DNA from: Bryobacterales bacterium
GTDB taxonomy: Bacteria > Acidobacteriota > Terriglobia > Bryobacterales > Bryobacteraceae
Length of the DNA: 34,038 bases
Reading direction: 5' to 3'
Assembly (NCBI GenBank): GCA_016789755.1
Contig: JAEUQG010000419.1
Span: 1-34,038, forward strand
Both the position numbers and the translations under genes were made by a program. The notes below the pieces were generated by a model. It ran no database searches, was not told the DNA's origin, and saw nothing but the letters and a program-made list of their open reading frames with translations. Positions 1-9,431 of the stretch are shown here, piece by piece (positions within the stretch are counted from its first letter, which is position 1; every line of letters starts with the position of its first letter).

Positions 1-2
1 CC

Positions 3-149
3 AGATTCGGAGGCGCCGAAGTCACCATCGATCTATACGAACTAATCCGCGTGGCGAAAAACAAGAAACTGGCGCCGCGCGCCTTGCAGCGATTGATGCC
101 TCCCGGCAAGGTCGACGACACTTTCGCCGAAGAACTGGTGGCCATGTGA
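3..149 (+). CDS. C-terminal fragment of an unidentified protein
   Basis: An open frame enters from the left edge and stops with TGA at 147-149, giving the last 48 residues of a protein. The fragment is charged and looks helical (it contains the stretches IDLYELIRVAKNKK and FAEELVAM), with no cysteine, no membrane segment and no motif I recognise. Codon use fits the GC-rich neighbours. A strong hairpin begins about 24 bp after the stop, which supports this being a genuine gene end. I cannot name a function. The reading frame is the only evidence, but the lack of stops across it and the following terminator make it a likely real gene. Confidence 0.6.
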   Translation, partial: RFGGAEVTIDLYELIRVAKNKKLAPRALQRLMPPGKVDDTFAEELVAM

Positions 150-172
150 TCCTGATCGCCCCGTGAATACGA

Positions 173-206
173 ATTGGGCGCGGCCCTGTTCGAGGCCGCG
201 CCCAAT
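173..206. terminator. Bidirectional hairpin between convergent genes
   Basis: A perfect 13-bp inverted repeat (arms 173-185 and 194-206, ATTGGGCGCGGCC and its complement) encloses the 8-nt loop CTGTTCGA. It sits 23 bp after the stop of the left-edge gene (+) and 22 bp after the stop of the phytase-like gene (-, ending at 229). No T-tract follows on either side, so it is not a textbook intrinsic terminator. Position and symmetry still make a shared transcription end or 3'-protecting stem likely. Confidence 0.7.
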
Positions 207-228
207 GGCGAGGGTAGGGAGTGACGGA

Positions 229-1521
229 CTAGAAATACAGGTTCTTGCTTGTTTTGATAATCAGGATCTTGCTCTTCGCCCCGGTTCCGGCATTGGTTCC
301 GCAAGTGGCCGCCGCGGCGATGTCGAAATCGTTGTCGTTGGCGATCGCGATGGTATTCCAATCGAGGATTGCCATACCTTCGATCTTCGGCAACATGCCG
401 GGTACCGTCGACAGGTCGATGATCAACTCCTTCGGCAGCACCTTCAGGTTGTTGGCCAGAAGCGCCGCGTCATCGAGCGATTCCAGGCTCGGGCTGGTGG
501 CCACATCGTTCCACTTCGAGCCGAGAATATTCGTCGCCCGAGTCAGGTCCACGCGGTAGATCTTCGCCACCGCATCGGTGCGCTCCAGCACCAGAAGTCG
601 CCACGGATCGAGAGCCGCCACGGCTGAGATCTTCATTTCCGCCGGATCGGTGTGGCCGAATTCGGTCACCGGTTGGAATCGATACACATACTCTGCCTTC
701 GTCTTTTCCGTATAGGCGTCGAAGGCCAGGATGCGCGTATTCCGCGACGCATTGCCGATGGTCGCGTTCGGATTCGACAGGGGGCTCTGCAGCGCCGCGT
801 AGATGGTCCGCAGATCCCAACCGAGCGTCACGCCTTCAAATCCGCGGTTGCGCTTGCGTTTGTCGCCGTAGATCTGCGGCAATACGTTCGCCACAGGATA
901 ACCGATGCCCGTGAGATCGACGCCCACCGGCAGGAACCGCTTGGATACCTTGCCGTTCGGCGCCACCTTGACGATGGATGGGCTATGCTCTTCCACCAGC
1001 CAGAAATTGCCGTCGAGCGTGCGCACCACGTCTTCGGAATCGAGCCCGTTCGGATTGAACGGAATCACCGTCGTGCCGTCGCACTGCCGCGGCACTTCGT
1101 CGCGACTCGAATTGGGAATTCCCGTCACCGGCGCCCCGGATGGAGTGAGCAGCGGCAGTTTCTGCAAGACCTCGATCGTGCTTCCGGTCGTCCTCACTTT
1201 GATCAGCCACGGCGTGAATCCTGGCATCGGCCACGTCCGCAGACTGCCCACCGTCGGGTTCGGACCGCGGTCCGTCACCATCCAGTAGACGTTGTGCCCT
1301 TCGAGGAAGGAGCGGTACAAGCCGCTGCCCACACCGCCCAGCAGAAAGCCATGATCGTCCGGGATCGTTCCAGGCAGCACCGAGTTTTGAAACGGGCCGA
1401 TGGGGATATCAGGGAGCGTATAAGTCGCCGATATGGTTCCGGTTTGTGCGAACAACCCACAGGTCGACAAGGCCAGCCCAACAGCGAGTTTTCGAATATT
1501 GTTTTTGAGATGCAGATCCAT
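229..1521 (-). CDS. Exported phytase-like / esterase-like beta-propeller protein
   Basis: The 430-residue product has a signal peptide at residues 1-25 (basic start, hydrophobic LAVGLALSTCGLFA, then Q). The mature part resembles the 'esterase-like activity of phytase' family. It has GFLLGGVGSGLY near residue 60, VYWMVTDRGPNP near 78, FWLVEEHSPSIVKVAPNG near 173 and RGFEGVTLGWD near 227; these acidic and glycine-rich blade motifs are typical of six-bladed calcium-dependent phytase-like propellers. Other recognisable blade motifs are LLVLERTD and IEGMAILDWNTIAIANDNDF near the C-terminus. Four or more cysteines suggest disulfides outside the cytoplasm. The substrate is unknown; many family members are annotated only by fold. 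The start is supported by GGAGGA about 10 nt upstream. It stands alone, convergent with the left-edge gene and 214 bp downstream of the CDF gene. Confidence 0.8.
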   Translation of the reverse strand: MDLHLKNNIRKLAVGLALSTCGLFAQTGTISATYTLPDIPIGPFQNSVLPGTIPDDHGFLLGGVGSGLYRSFLEGHNVYWMVTDRGPNPTVGSLRTWPMPGFTPWLIKVRTTGSTIEVLQKLPLLTPSGAPVTGIPNSSRDEVPRQCDGTTVIPFNPNGLDSEDVVRTLDGNFWLVEEHSPSIVKVAPNGKVSKRFLPVGVDLTGIGYPVANVLPQIYGDKRKRNRGFEGVTLGWDLRTIYAALQSPLSNPNATIGNASRNTRILAFDAYTEKTKAEYVYRFQPVTEFGHTDPAEMKISAVAALDPWRLLVLERTDAVAKIYRVDLTRATNILGSKWNDVATSPSLESLDDAALLANNLKVLPKELIIDLSTVPGMLPKIEGMAILDWNTIAIANDNDFDIAAAATCGTNAGTGAKSKILIIKTSKNLYF

Positions 1522-1650
1522 TCTTGTTTCGTCCTCCGCAAGCCGCGCTTATCTTACAACTGCGTGACTGCTGCACTCAGTTTGCTCTCGCTGCAAGTCG
1601 TTTGCAAGATGGGACGAACCCCTCCGTCGCTGATCTCTATCCCGTTGACA

Positions 1651-1665
1651 GATCAAGGGTTGATC
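1651..1665. promoter_or_regulatory. Small inverted repeat in the CDF/phytase-like gap
   Basis: The arms GATCAA and TTGATC flank a GGG spacer in the 214-bp gap upstream of the phytase-like gene. It could be an operator half-site pair or a small hairpin. There is no direct evidence of binding, and arms this short can arise by chance. Confidence 0.2.
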
Positions 1666-1709
1666 CGCTTCGTAGGGTGTTTTCAGAGGGCGTCTAGGTA
1701 TCGAATTAA

Positions 1710-1725
1710 TGTAATTTTCATTACA
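1710..1725. promoter_or_regulatory. AT-rich inverted repeat just after the CDF gene
   Basis: TGTAAT-TTTC-ATTACA is a perfect 6-bp inverted repeat inside an unusually AT-rich patch (about 1700-1730), 10 bp past the CDF stop. Read on the - strand it forms a stem closed by a GAAA tetraloop. It could be a weak 3' hairpin of the CDF transcript. It could also be an operator for the phytase-like gene; the TGTAAT/ATTACA layout resembles metal-regulator boxes in general shape only. I cannot choose between these. Confidence 0.3.
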
Positions 1726-1735
1726 GTACTACACG

Positions 1736-2610
1736 TCACTGCATACCATGCGGCTCGACATGCACAAGGACATCGGCCACCCATTCCAGATCCGCTTGCA
1801 GCCGCTTTCGCACCTGTGTGGCGATATCGTGTGACTGCCGCACAGTGAGTTCCGGATCCACCTCCAGATGAAGATCCACGTGATACTGCAATCCCGTTTT
1901 GCGGGCGAAGCATTTCTCCACGCCGAGGGCGCCCGGCACGAGCAGAGCAACACGCCGGACTTCGCTGAGCATGGCCTCGCCGGGCATGGTATCCATCAGT
2001 TGCAGGGAGCTGTCGCGCACGACCATCAAGCCGAGAAAGATGACGAGCAGGCCGACTACGATGCCTCCGATGGAATCGGCGGCGAGAAAGCGGGCGGGGT
2101 TGAGCAGCGTCAGCGACAGCGCCCCCAGCGCGACCACGCCAGAGAGGATGTCCACGGCATCGTTCCAGGCATCGGCCCGCAGGCCGTCGCTTCCCGTGCG
2201 CTTGGCATAGTGGAACTTCACCGCGCTGAGGATGCTCTTGGCCGCCACGGACACAATCATTGCGTACACGGCGAATCCCTTGGGGGGTGTGGCCACAACG
2301 TACAGCCGCTGCATCGAGGTGATGGCGATTCCGGCGCCGGCCAGGGCCAGCATCACGCCCACCGTAAACCCGCTGAGGATCTCCAGCCGCCCGTGACCGT
2401 AGGGATGGTTCTCGTCCGGAGGCATCGCCGCCAGCGCCAGCCCGAAGTAGACGACCGCCGAGGAAACCACGTCTCCGGCGGCTTCGGCGCCGTCGGCCAT
2501 CACGGCCGTCGAACCGGCCAGCCAGCCCACGCTGAGTTTCAATGCAGCCAGGGCTGCGCTCACTCCCATGCTGAGCAGCGAGATGCGTCTGGCTGTCACC
2601 GAATGCGAGT

Positions 2611-2614
<4 letters not shown>
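1736..2614 (-). CDS. Cation diffusion facilitator (CDF) metal exporter
   Basis: This 292-residue inner-membrane protein belongs to the CDF family of proton-coupled divalent-metal exporters. Six hydrophobic segments occupy roughly residues 10-200. The family signature HPYGHGRLE lies at 70-78 after an acidic loop (PPDEN). The C-terminal 90 residues form the cytoplasmic ferredoxin-like domain (contains HVDLHLEVD). Aligned with E. coli YiiP, the intramembrane metal site would be E44xxxD48 in TM2 and N151xxxD155 in TM5. Zinc exporters usually show His or Asp at the first position of each pair, so the metal may not be zinc; manganese-type CDFs also replace the TM5 His. The ATG overlaps the typA stop (ATGA at 2611-2614), so it is probably translated by re-initiation after TypA. 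Family certain, metal uncertain. Confidence 0.9.
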
Positions 2615-4413
<1,799 letters not shown>

Positions 4414-4473
4414 GCAAGGGATTGAGGGGAAACTTTTATTGTCGCATGTCCCGCCAACCCATGCTCTGCAATC

Positions 4474-7400
4474 TCAGCGCCCGAAATACCCGCTGATCTC
4501 CACCGCCGCATGCGTGGGCCGGTAAGCGAACACATCGATTGCGCCGTTCACACCCGCTGCCACGATCGCCGAGTTGGTCACCGTCTGGCCCTGAAAAGCG
4601 TTCAGGATCGACGTATTCGGCCGCGGCTGCCCGCTCGGCCACAGCGTCAGGAACGGCATGGAAGCCCCGCCCGGCGCCGCCGTCACGTTGACCGCGTACC
4701 CCTTCGCCGCCGGCGGAATCGTCGTGCACTGCTCGGAAGTGCCAACGGGAATCGTTCGCGTCGATTCGCTCGCCAGCGCCGGCCCGCCGAACGAATCGCG
4801 ATACCCAGGGTTCTCCGAATTGCTCACCCGGCACTGCACCAGGGGATAGAAGAAGAGCCCCTTCGCCCCATCGTCCGGTGCGAAGTAGCCGGTGATGTCC
4901 ACAACTAAATCCGTCCGGTCGTAGGCGAACACGTCGACCGCTCCGCCCGTCCCGGCGGGCACAAGCACCTGATTGGCCAGCACGCGGCCGAGAAAGGAAT
5001 TGATACTGGAAACGTTCGGTTGCGACGCTCCGGCCGGCCACGCCGTCAAGTAGGCCAGCGGACCGGCGGGAATCACGGTCAGCGTCGCCGAGTACGCCGC
5101 CACACCCGGCGGCAACGTACAGTGCGGCGAGTCCGCCAGCCGGAACCGCCGCGTCTCTCTCGTGTTGATTGCCGGCGGCCCGAAGGGTCCAGCAGGACTG
5201 CGGTATTCCATCCGCGTTTCCACGGCGCGGCACGGAGTAATCGGATAATAGGCCAGCCCGCTGCCGGCGGTGTAGTAACCGCTGATGTCGATCAGCACAT
5301 CGGCGTCGCCTGAGGCGTACACCTGAATCACGCCTCCGCTGGCGCGCACAATCGCGCTGTTCGCAACCACCTGCCCGTCCGGCGAACTCACCGTGCGAAA
5401 CTCCGGCCGCGACTCACCGCCCGGAAACACGGTCACGGTGTCCACGCTCCCGCGGGGAATCACCGTGACATTGAGCACCAATGCCGCCGCGGCGGCCGGT
5501 AGCGCACACACGTTCGACCCCGGCAGCGTCAACGTTCGCGTTTCTCCCGCCCGCAAGTACGGCGGACCGAAGGCCCCGGAACGTCCCTCGAAGTTGTATT
5601 CCGCCCGCGTCTCCATCACCCGGCAGGGATTCATTGCCACAAACCCCAGCCGCTGCGTCTGCGCCCGTTGGACCACGATCGGAAACGTACGGCTGGCCGA
5701 TCTGCCGGCCCCATCGCGCAATGTGACAACGGCGCGAAATGTATCGGCTTTCGACGGCGTCCCGCTGATGGTTCCCGTCGCCGAATCCAGCGCTAACCCT
5801 TCTGGCAACCCTGCCGCGCTCCAGGTGTATGGCGCCGCGCCTCCGATCCCCTGCAGGGTTCGCGTGTACGATGCCTCCACCGTACCGCCCGGCAACCCCG
5901 CCGTGTCGATGATCAGCGGCTGTTCCAGCGGCGGCGTGTAGGAGACGGGGATTTCCAGCCCTTGCAATCCGATTCGGAGAACCACCAGCCCGTTGTAGGT
6001 CAAGCCCGGAGTCAACCCCGCCGGGTTCGCACGGATGGTGAACGTCTGGTTACCCGCTGCCGCACTGGGCGAGGCCGCCGGACTCACCGACAGCCATGAC
6101 GCTCCAACCCAGGTGGGCACCGTCGCCGAGTACGAATAGGACCAGGTGGCCGATGTCGGCGCAATCGTGACAACCTGAGAATTCCTCCCCCCGTCGATAG
6201 TGACGACGCCAGGCGTGACCGCATAGGCCGTCATGGGAGTGATCGCCGGCGAGTAAGAAACCGGAATATCCTGGAACTGCTGACCTATCGTGACGCGGAC
6301 CGTGCCGCTGTAAGTGACCCCTAGCTGCAAACCGCTGGGGTTGGCTTCAATGCGGAAAAATTGCGTTCCGGCCACCGCGCCCGGCGATGTAGGCGGGCTC
6401 ACATAGAGCCACGATCCGCCGCTCGCCGTACTCACCGTGGTCGAGTAAGAATAGGCGCCCGTGCCCGTCTGCGAAATGGTGATGAGTTCGCTGAAAGCAT
6501 CCCCGATCCTGGAGACCGACGCCGGCGAGACTGAATACCCGTCCAGCCCTCCCGCTGGGCTGGGAAAGAAGGTTACGGAAATATCCAGCGCCTGCGTTCC
6601 GATGAAGAGCCGCACCACCCCTGTGTAAACAGCACCGGGGATCAAACCCGCGGGTTTCGCCATAATGGTGAATTGCTGCGTCCCCGTAGCCGCCACCGGC
6701 GACGAAGGAGGGGTCACCGAAAGCCATGCACCGCCGCTCGTTGTAACGGAAGCCGTCGAGTAGGTGTAGGCGCCGGCCGAAGTGGTTTGCGAAATCGACA
6801 CGTTCCGCGTCACCTGCCCCGCCGTCAGGCTCACAGTGGCCGGCGTAACCGTGTATCCATCCAATGTCCCGCCGCCCAATGTCCCGCCGCTGGCGCCCGG
6901 CGTGAAATTCACTGCGATGTCCTGGAATTGGCTGTTGATAAAAACACGCACCGTACCCGTGTAGGTGACTCCCGCCGTCAGTCCCGTTGGATTCGCGGTC
7001 AAAGCAAACGCGCTCACTGCCGCTACCGCTCCGCCCGATGTCGGCGGGTTGACCGAAAGCCATGGCGCGCCGCTCGAAGTAATCATGCTGGTGGAATAGA
7101 AATACTGCTGAGCCAGGTTCGCCGGAGTAATCGAGACCAACTGCATGGTGTGCGTACTATTTAAGTTAAGAAGCGTCGGGGTAATCGTGAATCCCGATAT
7201 CCCAGAACCACTCCCGGTCACTGTGAGCAATACGGGAACGTTGACCGGCTCCGTCTGCCCCGTGATCGTAATGCGCACATTCCCCGTATAGGGCGTCGCC
7301 GAAGCTGCTAATCCGCTCGTCGCAAACGCCAGTGTAATGACGTTGTAAGGCGCACTGCCGCTGCCCCCCGAACTGATGCTGACAAAACTACCCGACGTCA

Positions 7401-7929
7401 CCTCCGCGCTGTACGTGATGTTGAAACCCAAGTTGGAAGACAACGTCAGAGACTGCGTGGGGGCGGCCGAACCGACCGTGTAGTTCAGGCTGACCGCCGA
7501 AGGGTTCACCGTGATCTGCGGGGGGGATATCGTCAGTTGCACTGGGATGGAAAGCTGCACCGCCGGATTCCCCTGCTGCTGAAACAGTACGGAACCGGCA
7601 TAGTTGCCCGGCGGAAGGTTCGGATTCACCCGCACTTCCACCGAGGTAGGGGTCGTCCCCGCCGTCGATTCCGACGGATAGACGATCACGCTGAGCCAGT
7701 TGCCCCCGGACGCCGTATTCGCAGTAGCGGTGAAGGGAACCTGCCCCGCGCTGATCCCCTCCAACACATAAAACCGCGAAGACAGCGCCGGCACCGATGG
7801 ATTATCGAAGTGGATCGCCGTCACCACCTGCCCGCCGCCGGCAAGACGAAACTGCGCCGCCGCCTCCGGCGCAACCGCAAGCAGCAGACCGAATACCGTT
7901 AAACAAACTCTTCTGGGAGAAAACGGCAT
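4474..7929 (-). CDS. Large secreted BACON/Ig-like repeat protein
   Basis: I chose ATG 7929 because AGGAGGAGG lies just upstream and a signal peptide follows (residues 1-25, ending APEAAAQ). A start 15 codons further upstream is possible but would bury the signal. The 1151-residue product has three parts. Residues 32-664 hold about six repeats of 95-100 residues of BACON-like type, recognisable by (S/G)W/WLSV.PP.S. and G..YTG.VR. Residues 671-754 form a putative-Ig (He_PIG) domain with AASYTW-like and GTISGTP motifs. Residues 761-1149 are three copies of a roughly 125-residue beta domain ending in DISGYY/F, each with one pair of cysteines (769/808, 900/937, 1033/1068). No membrane anchor or sorting tail is visible, so it is probably secreted or attached to the surface by the repeats. 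It is likely a binding or scaffold protein; no catalytic motif is seen. Confidence 0.85.
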   Translation of the reverse strand: MPFSPRRVCLTVFGLLLAVAPEAAAQFRLAGGGQVVTAIHFDNPSVPALSSRFYVLEGISAGQVPFTATANTASGGNWLSVIVYPSESTAGTTPTSVEVRVNPNLPPGNYAGSVLFQQQGNPAVQLSIPVQLTISPPQITVNPSAVSLNYTVGSAAPTQSLTLSSNLGFNITYSAEVTSGSFVSISSGGSGSAPYNVITLAFATSGLAASATPYTGNVRITITGQTEPVNVPVLLTVTGSGSGISGFTITPTLLNLNSTHTMQLVSITPANLAQQYFYSTSMITSSGAPWLSVNPPTSGGAVAAVSAFALTANPTGLTAGVTYTGTVRVFINSQFQDIAVNFTPGASGGTLGGGTLDGYTVTPATVSLTAGQVTRNVSISQTTSAGAYTYSTASVTTSGGAWLSVTPPSSPVAATGTQQFTIMAKPAGLIPGAVYTGVVRLFIGTQALDISVTFFPSPAGGLDGYSVSPASVSRIGDAFSELITISQTGTGAYSYSTTVSTASGGSWLYVSPPTSPGAVAGTQFFRIEANPSGLQLGVTYSGTVRVTIGQQFQDIPVSYSPAITPMTAYAVTPGVVTIDGGRNSQVVTIAPTSATWSYSYSATVPTWVGASWLSVSPAASPSAAAGNQTFTIRANPAGLTPGLTYNGLVVLRIGLQGLEIPVSYTPPLEQPLIIDTAGLPGGTVEASYTRTLQGIGGAAPYTWSAAGLPEGLALDSATGTISGTPSKADTFRAVVTLRDGAGRSASRTFPIVVQRAQTQRLGFVAMNPCRVMETRAEYNFEGRSGAFGPPYLRAGETRTLTLPGSNVCALPAAAAALVLNVTVIPRGSVDTVTVFPGGESRPEFRTVSSPDGQVVANSAIVRASGGVIQVYASGDADVLIDISGYYTAGSGLAYYPITPCRAVETRMEYRSPAGPFGPPAINTRETRRFRLADSPHCTLPPGVAAYSATLTVIPAGPLAYLTAWPAGASQPNVSSINSFLGRVLANQVLVPAGTGGAVDVFAYDRTDLVVDITGYFAPDDGAKGLFFYPLVQCRVSNSENPGYRDSFGGPALASESTRTIPVGTSEQCTTIPPAAKGYAVNVTAAPGGASMPFLTLWPSGQPRPNTSILNAFQGQTVTNSAIVAAGVNGAIDVFAYRPTHAAVEISGYFGR
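4483..5649 (-). repeat. Three tandem C-terminal domain repeats of the 1151-residue protein
   Basis: Protein residues 761-886, 893-1015 and 1026-1149 align as copies. Shared features are a starting Cys followed by RV/RAV and ETR, a FGPP/FGGP turn, a second Cys near LP or IPP, a V.PGG/PAG strand followed by a FPGG/WPAG/WPSG turn, N..IV or NQVLV, and the terminal DISGYY, DITGYF or EISGYF. The copies have diverged at the DNA level, so this is an old domain duplication rather than a recent tandem repeat. Confidence 0.85.
5938..7836 (-). repeat. About six tandem BACON-like domain repeats
   Basis: Protein residues about 32-135, 139-237, 246-343, 357-454, 463-560 and 567-664 repeat a beta-sandwich pattern: a VTP or ITP strand, YSYST or YTYST, a tryptophan in the WLSV/WLYV motif, PP or PA plus S, then NP.GL..G.TY.G.VR(V/L).I. 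The last four copies are most alike. The pattern fits BACON-type domains, which are common in repeat-rich secreted proteins of Bacteroidetes and Acidobacteria. Confidence 0.75.
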
Positions 7930-7988
7930 TTCCTCCTCCTGACCCGGCAAATAGCCTGAAATACCAGGATACACCCTTGCAGAGGCGC

Positions 7989-9404
7989 CTATTCCAGCGT
8001 AAATTCATCCCCACGCCCCGGAATGGTCACCGGAGTCCCGTAAGTCCGGGTGATCGCTTCGGCCAGCGCGCGCTGCTGCAGCGGTTCGCCATGCACCAGG
8101 AAGATCGTTTTCAAACCCTTCACCACCGGCCGGATCCATTCGAGCAGCTCGCCCTGATCGGCGTGCCCGGATAGCTCGTTGATCCGCACGACCTCCGCCC
8201 GCAGCCGCATCGGCTCGCCGAAGATCGGCACCTCCGGAAACTTCTCCACAATCTTCCGCCCCAGCGTGTTCTCGGCTTGAAAGCCGGTGATCAACACCGT
8301 GTTGCGCCCATCCTCCACGCTGTTCCGCAGATGATGCAGCACACGCCCGGCTTCGCACATCCCCGATGCCGAAATCACCAGGTAAGGATGCCGCAGATCG
8401 TTCAGCGCCTTCGATTCCTCCACGCTGCGCACGTAGCGTAACATGCGGAACCCGAACGGATCCGAGCCATTCTCCAAAAAGCGCCGCGTCTCTTCGTCGA
8501 AAAGCTCCTCATGCTGGCGGAACACATCGGTGACGTTTACCGCCAGCGGACTGTCCACATAAATCGGAATCGACGGTATCCGCTTCTGCAGCACCAATTC
8601 ATGGATCAGCAGCACCAGTTGCTGTGTCCGCCCTACGGCGAAGGCCGGCGCGATAATCCGCCCGCCCCGCGCCGCGGTCCGCGAAATCGTGTCCGCCAGT
8701 TTGTCCGTCACCGCCTCCAGCGGCTTGTGAAAACGGTCTCCGTAGGTGCTCTCCAAGATCAGGTAATCGACCGCCGGCAGCGGCTCCGGATCATGAATAA
8801 TCGGCAGTCCCCGCCGTCCCACATCCCCGGAAAAGCCCAGCCGGATCGCACGGCCGCCCTTCCGCTGTTCCAGCGAAACGCACGCCGAACCCAACATGTG
8901 TCCCGCTTCATGAAACCGGAAATGCAGACCCTCGGTCACTGCCGTCTCTTCCTGCATCGCCGTGCGGCGAAACAATGGCAGCGTCTGCTCAGCGTCTTCC
9001 ACCGTGTACAACGGGCAATCCGGCCCGCCCCCGTTCTCCTCCCCGATCATCCGCCGCCGCTGCCTGCGCTTATTCAAGAACTCGCAGTCCTTTTCCTGCA
9101 CGAACGCCGCGTCCTTCAGCATAGCCGCGCACAAATCGGCGGTCGCCGCCGTGCTGAAGATCGGCCCGCGGAAGCCCTGCTTGTAGAGCGTCGGCAGATT
9201 GCCGCTGTGGTCGATGTGGGCGTGCGAAAGCACCACGGCATCCACGTCCGATCCCCGAAACGGCAGGTTGCTGTTGCGCTCCTCCGCCTCCCGCCTCCGC
9301 CCTTGATACAATCCGCAATCGAGCAGGACGCGCTTGCCGTCCATTTCGAGAATGTGAAGGGAGCCGGTGACCGTTTTCGCCGCGCCCCAGAATCGTAGTT
9401 TCAT
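7989..9404 (-). CDS. MBL-fold beta-CASP RNA-processing nuclease
   Basis: ATG 9404 is chosen (product 471 residues) because the family N-terminus MKLRFWGAAKTVTGS begins there and AGGTG lies upstream; longer frames run into the divergent peptidase gene. This is a cytoplasmic metallo-beta-lactamase-fold nuclease with the beta-CASP and RNA-specificity domains of the CPSF73/YSH1-like bacterial group. Zinc-site motif 2 is HAHIDH (H61, H63, D65, H66), followed by HEAGHMLGSA and SGDVGRRG. The beta-CASP cap carries LESTYGDR, APAFAVGRTQQ, SASGMCEAGRVLHHL and the late SGHADQGELL. It probably cleaves or trims RNA with two zinc ions. It diverges from the S9 peptidase across 27 bp and lies 59 bp upstream of the repeat-protein gene, with which it need not share a function. 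Confidence 0.92.
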   Translation of the reverse strand: MKLRFWGAAKTVTGSLHILEMDGKRVLLDCGLYQGRRREAEERNSNLPFRGSDVDAVVLSHAHIDHSGNLPTLYKQGFRGPIFSTAATADLCAAMLKDAAFVQEKDCEFLNKRRQRRRMIGEENGGGPDCPLYTVEDAEQTLPLFRRTAMQEETAVTEGLHFRFHEAGHMLGSACVSLEQRKGGRAIRLGFSGDVGRRGLPIIHDPEPLPAVDYLILESTYGDRFHKPLEAVTDKLADTISRTAARGGRIIAPAFAVGRTQQLVLLIHELVLQKRIPSIPIYVDSPLAVNVTDVFRQHEELFDEETRRFLENGSDPFGFRMLRYVRSVEESKALNDLRHPYLVISASGMCEAGRVLHHLRNSVEDGRNTVLITGFQAENTLGRKIVEKFPEVPIFGEPMRLRAEVVRINELSGHADQGELLEWIRPVVKGLKTIFLVHGEPLQQRALAEAITRTYGTPVTIPGRGDEFTLE

Positions 9405-9415
9405 TCGCACCTGCA

Positions 9416-9423
9416 AGTATACT
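9416..9423. promoter_or_regulatory. Palindromic -10 element AGTATACT between divergent genes
   Basis: The palindrome AGTATACT supplies a TATACT -10 hexamer on both strands (+: 9418-9423; -: 9416-9421). The + hexamer ends 8 nt before the peptidase ATG (9432). The - hexamer ends 11 nt before the nuclease ATG (9404). The whole gap is 27 bp, so any promoter not inside the coding regions must be here. No convincing -35 box is visible on either strand. Confidence 0.5.
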
Positions 9424-9431
9424 GGGGAGAA

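Noticed and set aside
1645..1650. TTGACA in the CDF/phytase-like gap as a + strand promoter
   Set aside because: No -10 hexamer 16-18 bp downstream and no + strand gene to serve.
9424..9429. GGGGAG as the sole start signal of the S9 peptidase
   Set aside because: It is a plausible Shine-Dalgarno, but if TATACT is the -10 box most of it would not be in the mRNA. Both readings are kept open rather than annotated as a separate site.
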